Shown: piece by piece, positions 35,689-44,487 of the stretch
How the letters are laid out: each line of letters starts with the position of its first letter
How positions within the stretch are numbered: the first letter of the stretch is position 1
Assembly: GCA_040222455.1 (NCBI GenBank)
Contig: JAVKDD010000027.1
Coordinates: 372,001 to 436,000 of the forward strand
Reading direction: 5' to 3'
Source: RHLJ01 sp040222455
Lineage (GTDB): Bacteria; Bacteroidota; Rhodothermia; Balneolales; Balneolaceae
Length of the DNA: 64,000 nucleotides
Made by a program: the position numbers and the translations under genes
The notes under the pieces: generated by a model
Databases searched by the model: none
What the model was told of the DNA's origin: nothing
What the model saw: only the letters and a program-made list of their open reading frames with translations

Positions 35689-37149
35689 ATGGATAAAGAA
35701 CAATTTTTAAAACTTAGTAAGAAATATACTGCAGTTCCTGTTTTTAAGAGATTGCTTGCAGATGTACTTACCCCTGTTTCTCTTTTTATGAATATAAGGG
35801 AAGGGGCAAATTATCCATTTTTATTAGAATCTGTTGAAGGAGGGGAACAACTAGCCAGATACTCATTTATTGGTCGAAATCCATATCAACAATTAAAATT
35901 CGATGGAAAATATACAACGTTAGAAAAAGCTGGTAAAATTGAACCAGTTAAAAGGCCATATTTCGAGGAACTAAAAAAGCTTACTAATGCATATTCAGAA
36001 CCTTTCCTACCAGAATTACCAAGACTTACTGGAGGAGCAGTTGGTTTTTCAGCATACGATACCTTTCGATTAGTTGAGCATCTACCAAATGTACCGGAAG
36101 ATGATTTAAAATTACCTGAAGCAAATTGGGCTTTTTATGACGAGATTTTCGCATTTGACCATGTTAAGCATCAAATAGTATTGATAAAGACGGTGTTTAC
36201 TGAGGAAGTTTCTGATTTAGAGAATGCATATGAAGACGCACAAAAATCTCTCGATGTTATGGAAGCAGCCGCTATGCATTCCGATTATTCCCGTAGACAT
36301 TTCCAGATTTATCCTGAAACTTTGAAGAGTAATATGGAACTGGATTATTTTAAGTCTATTGTTGAAAAAGGGAAAGAGTACATCTATGAAGGCGATATTT
36401 TTCAGGTGGTTCTATCTCAACGTTTTGAGGCCGATATGGAAGGTGATTCCTTTATGTTGTACCGAGCATTACGAATGGTAAATCCATCACCTTATCTATT
36501 TTATTTAGATTTCGATGGTTTTACACTTGTTGGTTCATCCCCGGAAGTTCTTGTGAGCGTTCAGAATAAGGAAGTTAGAGTATTGCCGATAGCAGGTACT
36601 CGTCCACGAGGTAAAACCCATGAAGAGGATCTAGAACTAGAGGAAGATTTAAAAGCAGATCCTAAAGAAGTATCAGAGCATATTATGTTGGTTGATCTGG
36701 GAAGAAATGATCTATCCAGAGTTTGTAAAGCCGGAACCGTGAAAATGGAAAGAAATCAAGTTATCGAACGATATTCTCATGTAATGCATATCGTAAGTGA
36801 TGTTGTAGGGCAAATTCAGGATGACCAAAGCGCTGTAGATGCATTAATGCAATGCTTTCCCGCTGGAACAGTTAGTGGAGCACCAAAAATCAGAGCTATG
36901 GAAATTATTGATGAGCTTGAACCAACTAAACGTGGAACCTATGCTGGAGCAGTAGGTTATTTCGACTTTTCAGGAAATATGGATACTTGCATTGCTATTA
37001 GAACCATGGTTGTAACAGGTAATAAGGTCTATATTCAGGCTGGTGCGGGAATTGTAGCAGATAGTGATCCACAAAAAGAATTTGAAGAAACTCAAAATAA
37101 AGCAGGGGCGTTAGTTCAGGCATTAAGCATAGCGTTAAACATACAATGA
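35689..37149 (+). CDS. trpE: anthranilate synthase component I
   Basis: The 486-residue enzyme makes anthranilate from chorismate with ammonia supplied by TrpG. The N-terminal domain has the feedback region (FLLESVEGGEQLARYSFIGR, about 43-62; LLESxE-type). The chorismate-binding C-terminal domain has LRMVNPSPYLFYLDFDGFTL, GSSPEVLV, GTRPRGKTHEED, the metal Glu in LVDLGRNDLSRV, and FPAGTVSGAPKIRAMEII. First structural gene after the attenuator. trpS starts 4 bases before its stop (overlap). Confidence 0.97.
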   Translation: MDKEQFLKLSKKYTAVPVFKRLLADVLTPVSLFMNIREGANYPFLLESVEGGEQLARYSFIGRNPYQQLKFDGKYTTLEKAGKIEPVKRPYFEELKKLTNAYSEPFLPELPRLTGGAVGFSAYDTFRLVEHLPNVPEDDLKLPEANWAFYDEIFAFDHVKHQIVLIKTVFTEEVSDLENAYEDAQKSLDVMEAAAMHSDYSRRHFQIYPETLKSNMELDYFKSIVEKGKEYIYEGDIFQVVLSQRFEADMEGDSFMLYRALRMVNPSPYLFYLDFDGFTLVGSSPEVLVSVQNKEVRVLPIAGTRPRGKTHEEDLELEEDLKADPKEVSEHIMLVDLGRNDLSRVCKAGTVKMERNQVIERYSHVMHIVSDVVGQIQDDQSAVDALMQCFPAGTVSGAPKIRAMEIIDELEPTKRGTYAGAVGYFDFSGNMDTCIAIRTMVVTGNKVYIQAGAGIVADSDPQKEFEETQNKAGALVQALSIALNIQ

Positions 37150-38132
37150 CTAAAAAGAAAACCATTCTATCAGGGATTCAACCTTCCGGTACACTTCATA
37201 TAGGTAATTATTTCGGAGCGATTCGCCAGCATATTGAAATGCAAGATCAAGGCGATTCCTTTTACTTTCTTGCGAATTTTCATTCGTTGACTTCAGTAAG
37301 GGACGGAAAACAGCTTTTACGAAACACCATTAATATAACACTAGACTATCTAGCACTTGGGTTTGACCCAGAAAAATCTACTTTTTTTGCCCAATCGGAT
37401 GTGCCTCAAGTTACGGAACTATCGTGGATACTAGCTGCTTTAACTCCAGTAAGTATGATGGAGAAAGGGGTTTCTTATAAAGACAAAGTAGCAGCAGGTC
37501 TAAGTCCGAATGTAGGCTTGTTTACGTATCCAATCCTTCAAGCAGCTGATATTTTGATTTATCATTCAGATATCGTTCCAGTTGGGGAAGATCAAAAACA
37601 GAACATTGAAATTTGTCGTGATCTAGCAGGGAAATTTAACAGGGCTTATGAAGGTGATTATTTAGTTATTCCAGAAGAATATATTGTGAAATCAGTCGCA
37701 GTTGTGCCAGGTACTGATGGACGAAAAATGAGTAAAAGTTATAATAATACCATTCCAATGTTTGAAGAGGGTAAACCCCTTAAAAAAATACTTATGAGTA
37801 TTGAAACGGATTCAAAAGCTCTTGAAGATCCAAAGGATCCCGAATCAGATAATGTTTTCGCTCTAATAAAGCTTTTTGCAAATAAAGAGAAACAAGATGA
37901 AATAGCCAATAAATATAGAGCAGGCGGCTATGGATATGGACATGCCAAATTAGAACTCATGGATTTATTGCAAGATTTCTTTGCAGAAGCACGTGAAAAA
38001 CGTAAAACCTTAGAAAAAGATTTAGACTATGTGAAAGATGTTCTTACTGAAGGCGGTAAAAAAGCAAGACAAAGAGCTGAAACTGTAATGCAGCCAATTA
38101 GAGAAGTAACAGGAATTGTGAGGAATTTCTAA
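37146..38132 (+). CDS. trpS: tryptophanyl-tRNA synthetase inside the trp operon
   Basis: The 328-residue class I synthetase charges tRNA-Trp. HIGH-like signature is SGTLHIGNYFGAI at about residues 13-25 and KMSKS-type is GRKMSKSYNNT at about 195. Its ATG overlaps the trpE stop (ATGA), and trpG begins directly after its stop, so it is a true operon member, not a passenger. The product sets the level of charged tRNA-Trp, which the leader peptide reads, so the gene could form a feedback loop. Length is normal for bacterial TrpRS. Confidence 0.97.
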   Translation: MTKKKTILSGIQPSGTLHIGNYFGAIRQHIEMQDQGDSFYFLANFHSLTSVRDGKQLLRNTINITLDYLALGFDPEKSTFFAQSDVPQVTELSWILAALTPVSMMEKGVSYKDKVAAGLSPNVGLFTYPILQAADILIYHSDIVPVGEDQKQNIEICRDLAGKFNRAYEGDYLVIPEEYIVKSVAVVPGTDGRKMSKSYNNTIPMFEEGKPLKKILMSIETDSKALEDPKDPESDNVFALIKLFANKEKQDEIANKYRAGGYGYGHAKLELMDLLQDFFAEAREKRKTLEKDLDYVKDVLTEGGKKARQRAETVMQPIREVTGIVRNF

Positions 38133-38696
38133 ATGATTCTAATCATCGATAATTACGACTCCTTTACTTACAATCTGGTTCATTTGGTTGCGGTAGAAAC
38201 CGAAGATTATAAAGTAATTAGAAACGATGCATTAACAGTAGAAGAAATCAAAGCTCTTAATCCATCTAAAATACTAGTTTCACCAGGGCCGGGTCGTCCT
38301 CATGAAGCAGGAATTACAGAACAAGTGATTAAAGAACTGGGAAAAGATATTCCAATACTGGGTGTTTGTTTAGGTCATCAGGCAATAGGTGAAGTATTTG
38401 GCGCAGAAGTAGTTTACGCTCCTAGCTTAATGCATGGTAAAGTGTCTCAGGTTGCACATGATGGAAAATCCATATTTGAAAATGTGGAAAAAAACTTCAC
38501 GGCAACTCGATATCATTCACTAGTTCTTGATCCTGATTCTATACCAGAAGAATTAGAAATTACCGCTCGAACCGGAGATATTGTAATGGGAATTAGACAT
38601 AAGAAATATCCAATTGAAGGAATTCAATTTCATCCAGAAAGTATTCTCACTACAGAAGGTCCAAAAATGATCACGAATTGGTTACGACAAAAATGA
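38133..38696 (+). CDS. trpG: anthranilate synthase component II (glutamine amidotransferase)
   Basis: The 187-residue class I amidotransferase supplies ammonia to TrpE. IIDNYDSFTYNLVH is the start signature; the catalytic Cys is in ILGVCLGHQAIGEVFG at about 78; the His-Glu pair is in GIQFHPESILT near 170. The gene begins at the base after the trpS stop and overlaps trpD by ATGA. It could also serve para-aminobenzoate synthesis, as TrpG does in several bacteria. Confidence 0.96.
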   Translation: MILIIDNYDSFTYNLVHLVAVETEDYKVIRNDALTVEEIKALNPSKILVSPGPGRPHEAGITEQVIKELGKDIPILGVCLGHQAIGEVFGAEVVYAPSLMHGKVSQVAHDGKSIFENVEKNFTATRYHSLVLDPDSIPEELEITARTGDIVMGIRHKKYPIEGIQFHPESILTTEGPKMITNWLRQK

Positions 38697-39721
38697 ATAT
38701 CAAAGAGATTTTAGAAAAACTATCGTTTGCAGAAAACCTTAGCTCTGAAGAAGCGGAAGCATCAATGAATGCAATTATGAGTGGTGAGTTTAACACCGAG
38801 CAAGTTGCGGGATTCTTAACTGCAATGCGGCTCAAAGGGGAAACGGCTAATGAACTAACCGCTTTCGTGAAAGTAATGAGAGCAAAAGCGGTAAAAGTTA
38901 ATGTAAATGTTAATGGAGCTGTAGACCTTGTGGGCACAGGAGGAGATAAATCAGGGACTTTCAATATTTCTACCATTTCTGCTGTAGTAACTGCAGGTGC
39001 CAGCGTTCCTATAATAAAACATGGGAACCGAAGTGCATCAAGTTTGTGTGGGAGCGCAGATGTATTAGCGCAACTTGGAGCTAAAATTGAACTAGGAGCT
39101 CCAGAAGTAGAGAGAGTGTTCAATCAGGTTGGGATGGCGTTTATGTTTGCTCCTATGTTTCATCCAGCAATGAAATATGTAATGCCAGCCAGAAGAGCAT
39201 TAGGTTTCAGAACCTTCTTTAATATTTTAGGGCCATTGTGCAATCCAGCAGGAGTAAAGAGATATGTAGTAGGTGCATTTAATAAAGATACTGCTGAAAA
39301 AATGGCTCATATTTTAGCAAATTTAGATACTGAATTTGGCTATACATTTAATTCACATGATGGGCTTGATGAAGTAAGCACAACGTCCGATGCCGAAATA
39401 TTCGAAATTAAAGATAATTTGATATCTGAGTCCATTTCATTTGGCCCAGAATCTATTGGCTTTCAAAGAGTTGAAATAGATAGCTTATTAGGTGGGACAC
39501 CTGATATAAATGCCGAAATATTTAATAAAATATTAGATAATAAAGCAACTCAATCACAAAAAGAGATTGCTTTATTGAATGCTACTTTTGCAATTCAAGC
39601 ATCCGGAAAAGTCAAAACGCTGTTAGAGGCAAAGGAGTTAGCAATTGATAGTTTGGAATCTGGAAATGCAAGGAAAGTATTTAACCATTTTGTTGAAGCT
39701 ACAAATAGTGTGGGAGCTTAA
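38693..39721 (+). CDS. trpD: anthranilate phosphoribosyltransferase
   Basis: The 342-residue enzyme adds phosphoribose to anthranilate. Motifs: VDLVGTGGDKSGTFNIST (PRPP loop, about 75-92), IIKHGNRSASSLCGSADVLA, and ARRALGFRTFFNILGPLCNP. I start at the ATG at 38693 because it overlaps the trpG stop by ATGA. A TTG at 38678 gives five extra residues (MVTTK) and is less likely. trpC begins at the base after the stop. Confidence 0.96.
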   Translation: MNIKEILEKLSFAENLSSEEAEASMNAIMSGEFNTEQVAGFLTAMRLKGETANELTAFVKVMRAKAVKVNVNVNGAVDLVGTGGDKSGTFNISTISAVVTAGASVPIIKHGNRSASSLCGSADVLAQLGAKIELGAPEVERVFNQVGMAFMFAPMFHPAMKYVMPARRALGFRTFFNILGPLCNPAGVKRYVVGAFNKDTAEKMAHILANLDTEFGYTFNSHDGLDEVSTTSDAEIFEIKDNLISESISFGPESIGFQRVEIDSLLGGTPDINAEIFNKILDNKATQSQKEIALLNATFAIQASGKVKTLLEAKELAIDSLESGNARKVFNHFVEATNSVGA

Positions 39722-40537
39722 ATGGCAAATGTATTAGAACGGATTGTTGAACAAACCGGTATAGATCTTCTGAAAAGAAAGCAAAAAATTTCATTTAATG
39801 ATCTGCATTCAATGGAGGGATTTGAAAAAGTTAGAATCGATTTTAAAAATGCTTTAAGAAGAGATCATGTTTCTATAATTGCAGAAGTAAAGAAAGCCTC
39901 ACCATCAAAAGGTATAATCCGAGAAGATTTTAATCCTGAAGAAATTGCCCTAAAATATGAAGATGGAGGAGCTTCAGCCATTTCTGTTTTAACTGATAAA
40001 CCATTCTTTAAAGGTGATTTGGAGTACTTATCAGCCATTTCAAAGCGGGTTCAACTGCCGTTGCTTCGTAAAGACTTTATTATTGATCCATTTCAAATTA
40101 AAGAAGCTCGGGCTTATGGTGCCGATGCAGTTTTAATTATAGTAGCAATCACCGAAGGAAATCAATTAAATGAATTAATTGCTACTGCAAATGAATTTGG
40201 GTTATCGGCTTTGGTAGAATGCTATGACCAAAACGATTTTGATCGGTTGAATTTTAACGAAGTTGATGTATTAGGAGTTAATAATCGTGACTTAAAGGAG
40301 TTTAAAGTGGATGTTCATCGTGGTATATCCATATTAAAACAAGCTCCTTCTGAAACAGTTTTAGTTTCTGAAAGTGGAATTTCAACTGGAGAAGATATTG
40401 CACTATTAAAACAAAGTGCAATTCATTCTGCATTAATTGGTGAGCATTTTATGCGTCAATCTAATCCAGGACTAGCTGTTGCTAAGTTATTAGAACAAGG
40501 CGAAGAAGCGTACGAGCGGAGTTTACAAAATGGGTAA
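39722..40537 (+). CDS. trpC: indole-3-glycerol phosphate synthase
   Basis: The 271-residue TIM barrel closes the indole ring. Conserved blocks: IAEVKKASPSKGIIREDFNP (catalytic Lys and phosphate site), ALKYEDGGASAISVLTDKPF, LLRKDFIIDPFQI, ALVECYDQND, VLGVNNRDLKEFKVD, and VSESGISTGEDIALL. Not fused to trpF, unlike in enteric bacteria. It overlaps trpF by 8 bases. Confidence 0.97.
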   Translation: MANVLERIVEQTGIDLLKRKQKISFNDLHSMEGFEKVRIDFKNALRRDHVSIIAEVKKASPSKGIIREDFNPEEIALKYEDGGASAISVLTDKPFFKGDLEYLSAISKRVQLPLLRKDFIIDPFQIKEARAYGADAVLIIVAITEGNQLNELIATANEFGLSALVECYDQNDFDRLNFNEVDVLGVNNRDLKEFKVDVHRGISILKQAPSETVLVSESGISTGEDIALLKQSAIHSALIGEHFMRQSNPGLAVAKLLEQGEEAYERSLQNG

Positions 40538-41162
40538 TAAAACTAAGATCAAAATATGTGGAATTACTAACCTGGCTGATGCGAGATACGCTTCAGGTGC
40601 AATGGCAGATTATCTCGGTTTCATTTTTTATGATAAAAGCCCAAGATATATCGACCCGGCAGAAGCAGGGGCAATTATAAATTGGATTGAAGGTCCTGAA
40701 AAAGTTGGAGTATTTGTAAATCAATCTTTAGATGATGTAAATAGAATTACAAAAGAATCTGGTTTAGATTTAGTACAGCTACATGGCAATGAAACGTTGG
40801 AATATTGTCAACTCATTGAAAAACCAATTATAAAAGTGATTCATATTACACCTGATTATGATCTTGAGGAACTGAAAGCAAAGGTTTTATTGTATTCTGA
40901 AGTAGCTGAGTTTTTATTATTCGATTCCAAAATTGATAATCAATGGGGTGGAACTGGTAAGACTTTCGACTGGAATATCTTAAAAGGAATTACAGGAGAT
41001 AAGCCTTTTTTTCTTTCAGGAGGATTGAATCCAAAAAACCTTAAAGGCGCTATAGAGACTGTTCATCCTTTTGCCGTTGATATCTCAAGCGGAGTTGAGG
41101 AAGAACCCGGATTGAAGGACTATGATAAGATTGAAGCTGTAATGAACGTAGTTAGAAATTGA
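40530..41162 (+). CDS. trpF: phosphoribosylanthranilate isomerase
   Basis: The 210-residue TIM barrel isomerises phosphoribosylanthranilate. KIKICGITNLADARYA is the start motif with the catalytic Cys at about residue 9; FIFYDKSPRYI and LVQLHGNET follow; the catalytic Asp is in LLFDSKIDNQWGGTGKTFDW. FLSGGLNPKNL and AVDISSGVEEEPGLKD close the phosphate site. A 42-base gap with a short hairpin (CGAAG facing CTTCG) precedes trpB. Confidence 0.97.
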   Translation: MGNKTKIKICGITNLADARYASGAMADYLGFIFYDKSPRYIDPAEAGAIINWIEGPEKVGVFVNQSLDDVNRITKESGLDLVQLHGNETLEYCQLIEKPIIKVIHITPDYDLEELKAKVLLYSEVAEFLLFDSKIDNQWGGTGKTFDWNILKGITGDKPFFLSGGLNPKNLKGAIETVHPFAVDISSGVEEEPGLKDYDKIEAVMNVVRN

Positions 41163-41204
41163 AATAAAAAAAAACGAAGAATATAAACCTTCGAAAAGAA
41201 ATAC

Positions 41205-42407
41205 ATGATAGAAACATTGACCAAAACAACGTACAACGAACCTAATGCCAGAGGATATTTTGGTAATTATGGGGGTAAGTTTGTCCCTGAAATTCTTATT
41301 CCTGTAGTTCAGGCATTAGAAGCAGAATATCTAAAAGCAAAAGATGATCCCGAATTTTTGAATCAATATCATGAGTTATTGGATGAATATGTCGGAAGAC
41401 CAACAAAACTCACTTTTGCTGATAAATTGACTGCACATTATGGGAAAGCAAAAATTTACTTAAAACGGGAAGATCTTTGTCATACCGGAGCTCACAAAAT
41501 AAATAATGCAATTGGGCAGATTTTGTTGGCTCAGCGAATGGGTAAAACCAGAATTATTGCTGAAACTGGTGCAGGTCAACATGGAGTAGCTACTGCAACC
41601 GCATGTGCAAAGTTTGGCTTAGAATGTATTGTGTACATGGGCGCAGAAGATATGGTTCGTCAAAAGCTAAATGTAGATCGTATGCAATTAATGGGAGCTG
41701 AAGTTCGAAGTGTTGAAAGTGGCTCTAAAACATTGAAAGATGCAACTAACGAAGCTATTCGTGATTGGGTTACAAATCCTGAAAGCACATTTTATATCAT
41801 TGGTTCGGTAGTTGGACCTCACCCATATCCAATGATGGTTCGTAATTTTCATCGTGTAATTGGTGATGAAGCCAAAAAGCAGATTTTAGAAAAGGAGGGA
41901 AGACTTCCAGATTATTTACTCGCCTGTGTTGGTGGAGGATCTAACGCCATGGGATTATTCTACCCATTTATAAATGATGATGTGAAAATTATTGGAATTG
42001 AAGCTGCTGGCTTTGGAGTAGATTCTGGTAAAACAGCGGCAACAATCACTAAAGGAACACCAGGTATTCTACATGGTTCATTAAGTTATTTATTACACGA
42101 TCAAAATGGACAAATTGAGTTGGCTCATTCCATTAGTGCAGGACTTGATTACCCGGGAATTGGCCCAGAGCATTCATATTTACACGACTCAAAACGAGTT
42201 TCCTATCACTCAGTAACTGATGATGAAGCGATGGAAGCGGTTAAATTACTTTCTAAGAAAGAAGGAATTATTCCCGCTCTTGAAACCGCTCATGCTTTTG
42301 CATGGTTAGAATACATGATGCCAAATACTACTGAAGATGAGATTATAATTATCAATTGTTCTGGTAGAGGTGATAAAGATATGGGCACTATTTCGGAGAA
42401 TTTGTGA
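41205..42407 (+). CDS. trpB: tryptophan synthase beta chain
   Basis: The 400-residue PLP enzyme condenses indole with serine. GYFGNYGGKFVPEILIPV is at the start. The PLP Lys is in REDLCHTGAHKINNAIGQ at about residue 90. GAGQHGVATAT and the phosphate loop CVGGGSNAMGLFYPF follow. GILHGSLSYLLHDQNGQ and SAGLDYPGIGPEHSYL are typical of TrpB1, the form that works with TrpA. A 177-base gap with a REP-like element separates it from trpA. Confidence 0.97.
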   Translation: MIETLTKTTYNEPNARGYFGNYGGKFVPEILIPVVQALEAEYLKAKDDPEFLNQYHELLDEYVGRPTKLTFADKLTAHYGKAKIYLKREDLCHTGAHKINNAIGQILLAQRMGKTRIIAETGAGQHGVATATACAKFGLECIVYMGAEDMVRQKLNVDRMQLMGAEVRSVESGSKTLKDATNEAIRDWVTNPESTFYIIGSVVGPHPYPMMVRNFHRVIGDEAKKQILEKEGRLPDYLLACVGGGSNAMGLFYPFINDDVKIIGIEAAGFGVDSGKTAATITKGTPGILHGSLSYLLHDQNGQIELAHSISAGLDYPGIGPEHSYLHDSKRVSYHSVTDDEAMEAVKLLSKKEGIIPALETAHAFAWLEYMMPNTTEDEIIIINCSGRGDKDMGTISENL

Positions 42408-42490
42408 AGAATCAATTAGGATGGATGTACAAATTGATTTCGGAATCAAAATTATATCAGCTATGAGGCTTAGAATTGAAATATTTAAAG

Positions 42491-42564
42491 TCGTCCTGAG
42501 GATACATCAGAAGGAGCTGCACGATTAATAATATTGCAGAATCTTCGTTTTCGCTCAGAATCAC
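42491..42564. repeat. REP-like hairpin element between trpB and trpA
   Basis: GTCCTGAGGAT at 42493 faces CTCAGAATCAC at 42554-42564, with CTTCGTTTTCGCTCAG between. The word CTCAG-AAT-GAC type is shared with elements at 49130 and 50045. It is a short palindromic intergenic repeat lying inside the trp operon. It could act as an RNA stem that affects readthrough or mRNA stability. Confidence 0.5.
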
Positions 42565-42584
42565 TAATTATTTATAAAATATTA

Positions 42585-43379
42585 ATGAACAGAATTACTA
42601 AAAGATTTAAAGAACAAGGCTCAGAGAAAATAATGAGTCTTTTTATTACTGCTGGCTATCCCGATTTAGAATCAACGGTAGATTTAATTTTAGGCTTCGA
42701 AAAGAATGGTGCCGACATCATTGAACTCGGAATGCCATTCAGTGATCCATTAGCTGATGGTCCTACAATTCAACGTTCAAGTGATATTGCCATTTCAAAA
42801 GGTATCAGCATCGATAAAATTTTTGATATGGTAACTGAGGTTAGAAAATCTTCTGAAATCCCTATTATTTTAATGGGATATATGAATCCGGTACTCCGAT
42901 ATGGAGTTTCAAGATTCTGTGAAAAAGCATCCTCAGTTGGTGTTGATGGATTAATTCTCCCAGATATTCCGGTTGAAGAAAGTGGACTTATTGAGAAAGA
43001 AGCTCAAGAGAATCACTTACCCATCATCTATTTGGTGGCTCCAAATACTACAAACGAACGTATGCAACTAGCCGATCAGAAATCAAGTGGCTTCGTTTAT
43101 TGTGTTTCAGTAACTGGAGTAACAGGCGCTAGAAAAGGAAATGAAGTTTCTGATTCGGTAGCAAAATTTATTGAGCGCGTACGAGTTAATGTAACTAAGA
43201 ACCCGGTACTTGTTGGTTTTGGGATTAAGTCGTACAACGATGCACAAGCAATCGCATCAAATGCTGATGGCTTTATTGTAGGCAGCGCCTTAATTGATAC
43301 GATCAGAAAATCGTACCCTAATGAAAACTGGAAAAATGACGTTTTTTCTTTTGTACATTCACTAAAATTTGGAAAATAA
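42585..43379 (+). CDS. trpA: tryptophan synthase alpha chain
   Basis: The 264-residue TIM barrel splits indole-glycerol phosphate into indole and glyceraldehyde-3-phosphate. FITAGYPDLESTVDLI is at the start. IIELGMPFSDPLADGPTIQR holds the catalytic Glu, VDGLILPDIPVEES the catalytic Asp, and SVTGVTGAR is typical. I start at the ATG at 42585 (MNRITKRFKEQG); an upstream in-frame start at 42534 would add 17 residues reading out of the repeat. The following lipoprotein gene begins 10 bases after the stop. Confidence 0.96.
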   Translation: MNRITKRFKEQGSEKIMSLFITAGYPDLESTVDLILGFEKNGADIIELGMPFSDPLADGPTIQRSSDIAISKGISIDKIFDMVTEVRKSSEIPIILMGYMNPVLRYGVSRFCEKASSVGVDGLILPDIPVEESGLIEKEAQENHLPIIYLVAPNTTNERMQLADQKSSGFVYCVSVTGVTGARKGNEVSDSVAKFIERVRVNVTKNPVLVGFGIKSYNDAQAIASNADGFIVGSALIDTIRKSYPNENWKNDVFSFVHSLKFGK

Positions 43380-43389
43380 ATCTATTCGG

Positions 43390-44487
43390 ATGAGATCATT
43401 CAGACTAATTAATACGCTACTGATAGCAGTTATTGCGCTTACTGTTGCCTGCGATACAGACTTCAGAGAGTTTGCTAAGGGAAATACCAGAGAATTTATT
43501 GTGGTAATGGATTCAACACAATGGGAAAGCGAAACAGCTAATGCAATTCGGGAAACTTTTGGAAAAGGGGTATTTACGCTTCCTAGTCCAGAAGAGTATT
43601 ACGATTTAACATTCATGCCAATTCGATCTAGAAGTCAATTAGAACGAATCCGAAATTCAAAAAATATCATTTTTGCATCTGCGGTTGATGCCGATGATAA
43701 CGTAGGTCGACAAGTTCGTGCTTTTCTTGATGATGGAGTAGAACAACGAGTTCGAGAAGGAGAGAGTTTCGCATTTCCACTCGAAGATCAATGGTTCAGA
43801 GATCAATATGCATTAATATTAAGCTCATCCTCTGATTCTGCTTTGGCAGAAAAAATCAGAAACTCTGAAGACGCACTATTAACCAGCGCCCTCGAAAAAG
43901 AACTAAAAAGGTGGACATATTTTGTTTATGAGAAGAAAGAACAAACTCAATATTCCGATTCTTTGTGGGATGAACACGGCTTTCAAGTTCGTATTCAACA
44001 TGACTATATCAAAAGCGTAGATACCACTAATTTTATAACCTACCGACGAGATTTACCAAATAACACACGTTGGATGTGGATTTGGTGGCAAGAAGATGTA
44101 CCAGATATTAGTTTTCTGGACAATGATTGGGTAAATACTACACGTGATTCTTTGATGCAAGTGTTTATAAGAGGGAGTAGAGATAATAATTATGTTGCAA
44201 CAGAATACAGAAGACCAGTTGAAACTAAAACCTTCGAAAAAGGTAGATTGCTTGGTTATGAAACATTAGGAACCTGGCAGATGATAAATGCCGCAATGGG
44301 TGGTCCATTTGTTAATTTCACTTATTACGATCCAGCTACAAGTCGTCTATTTATGATAGAATATTCTCAGTTTGCACCAAGTGTTAGAAGTAAACTTCCA
44401 TTTGTGCGTCAATTTCGGGCAATGGGTAGAACCTTTGAAAGTGATTCCACCTGGGTAGAAGGTGGAGAAATTTTATCGAGTGAATAA
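43390..44487 (+). CDS. DUF4837 family lipoprotein
   Basis: The 365-residue protein has a lipoprotein signal from the ATG at 43390 (MRSFRLINTLLIAVIALTVAC, lipid Cys21). The family is recognised by SPEEYYDLTFMPIRS, DQWFRDQYALILSSS, RWMWIWWQEDVPDI and FMIEYSQFAPSVRSKLPFVR. DUF4837 is a Bacteroidota-type family of unknown function. A TTG at 43369 could start earlier and overlap trpA, but it would put seven residues before the signal. It is joined to bioF by an overlap, so it bridges the trp and bio genes. No role in either pathway is evident. Confidence 0.85.
   Translation: MRSFRLINTLLIAVIALTVACDTDFREFAKGNTREFIVVMDSTQWESETANAIRETFGKGVFTLPSPEEYYDLTFMPIRSRSQLERIRNSKNIIFASAVDADDNVGRQVRAFLDDGVEQRVREGESFAFPLEDQWFRDQYALILSSSSDSALAEKIRNSEDALLTSALEKELKRWTYFVYEKKEQTQYSDSLWDEHGFQVRIQHDYIKSVDTTNFITYRRDLPNNTRWMWIWWQEDVPDISFLDNDWVNTTRDSLMQVFIRGSRDNNYVATEYRRPVETKTFEKGRLLGYETLGTWQMINAAMGGPFVNFTYYDPATSRLFMIEYSQFAPSVRSKLPFVRQFRAMGRTFESDSTWVEGGEILSSE

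Noticed and set aside
37146..38132. trpS as a tyrosyl-tRNA synthetase
   Set aside because: Length, start motif and KMSKS context match TrpRS, and the operon context agrees.
42534..42584. Upstream extension of trpA
   Set aside because: It reads out of the REP-like element; the ATG at 42585 begins the conserved TrpA text.
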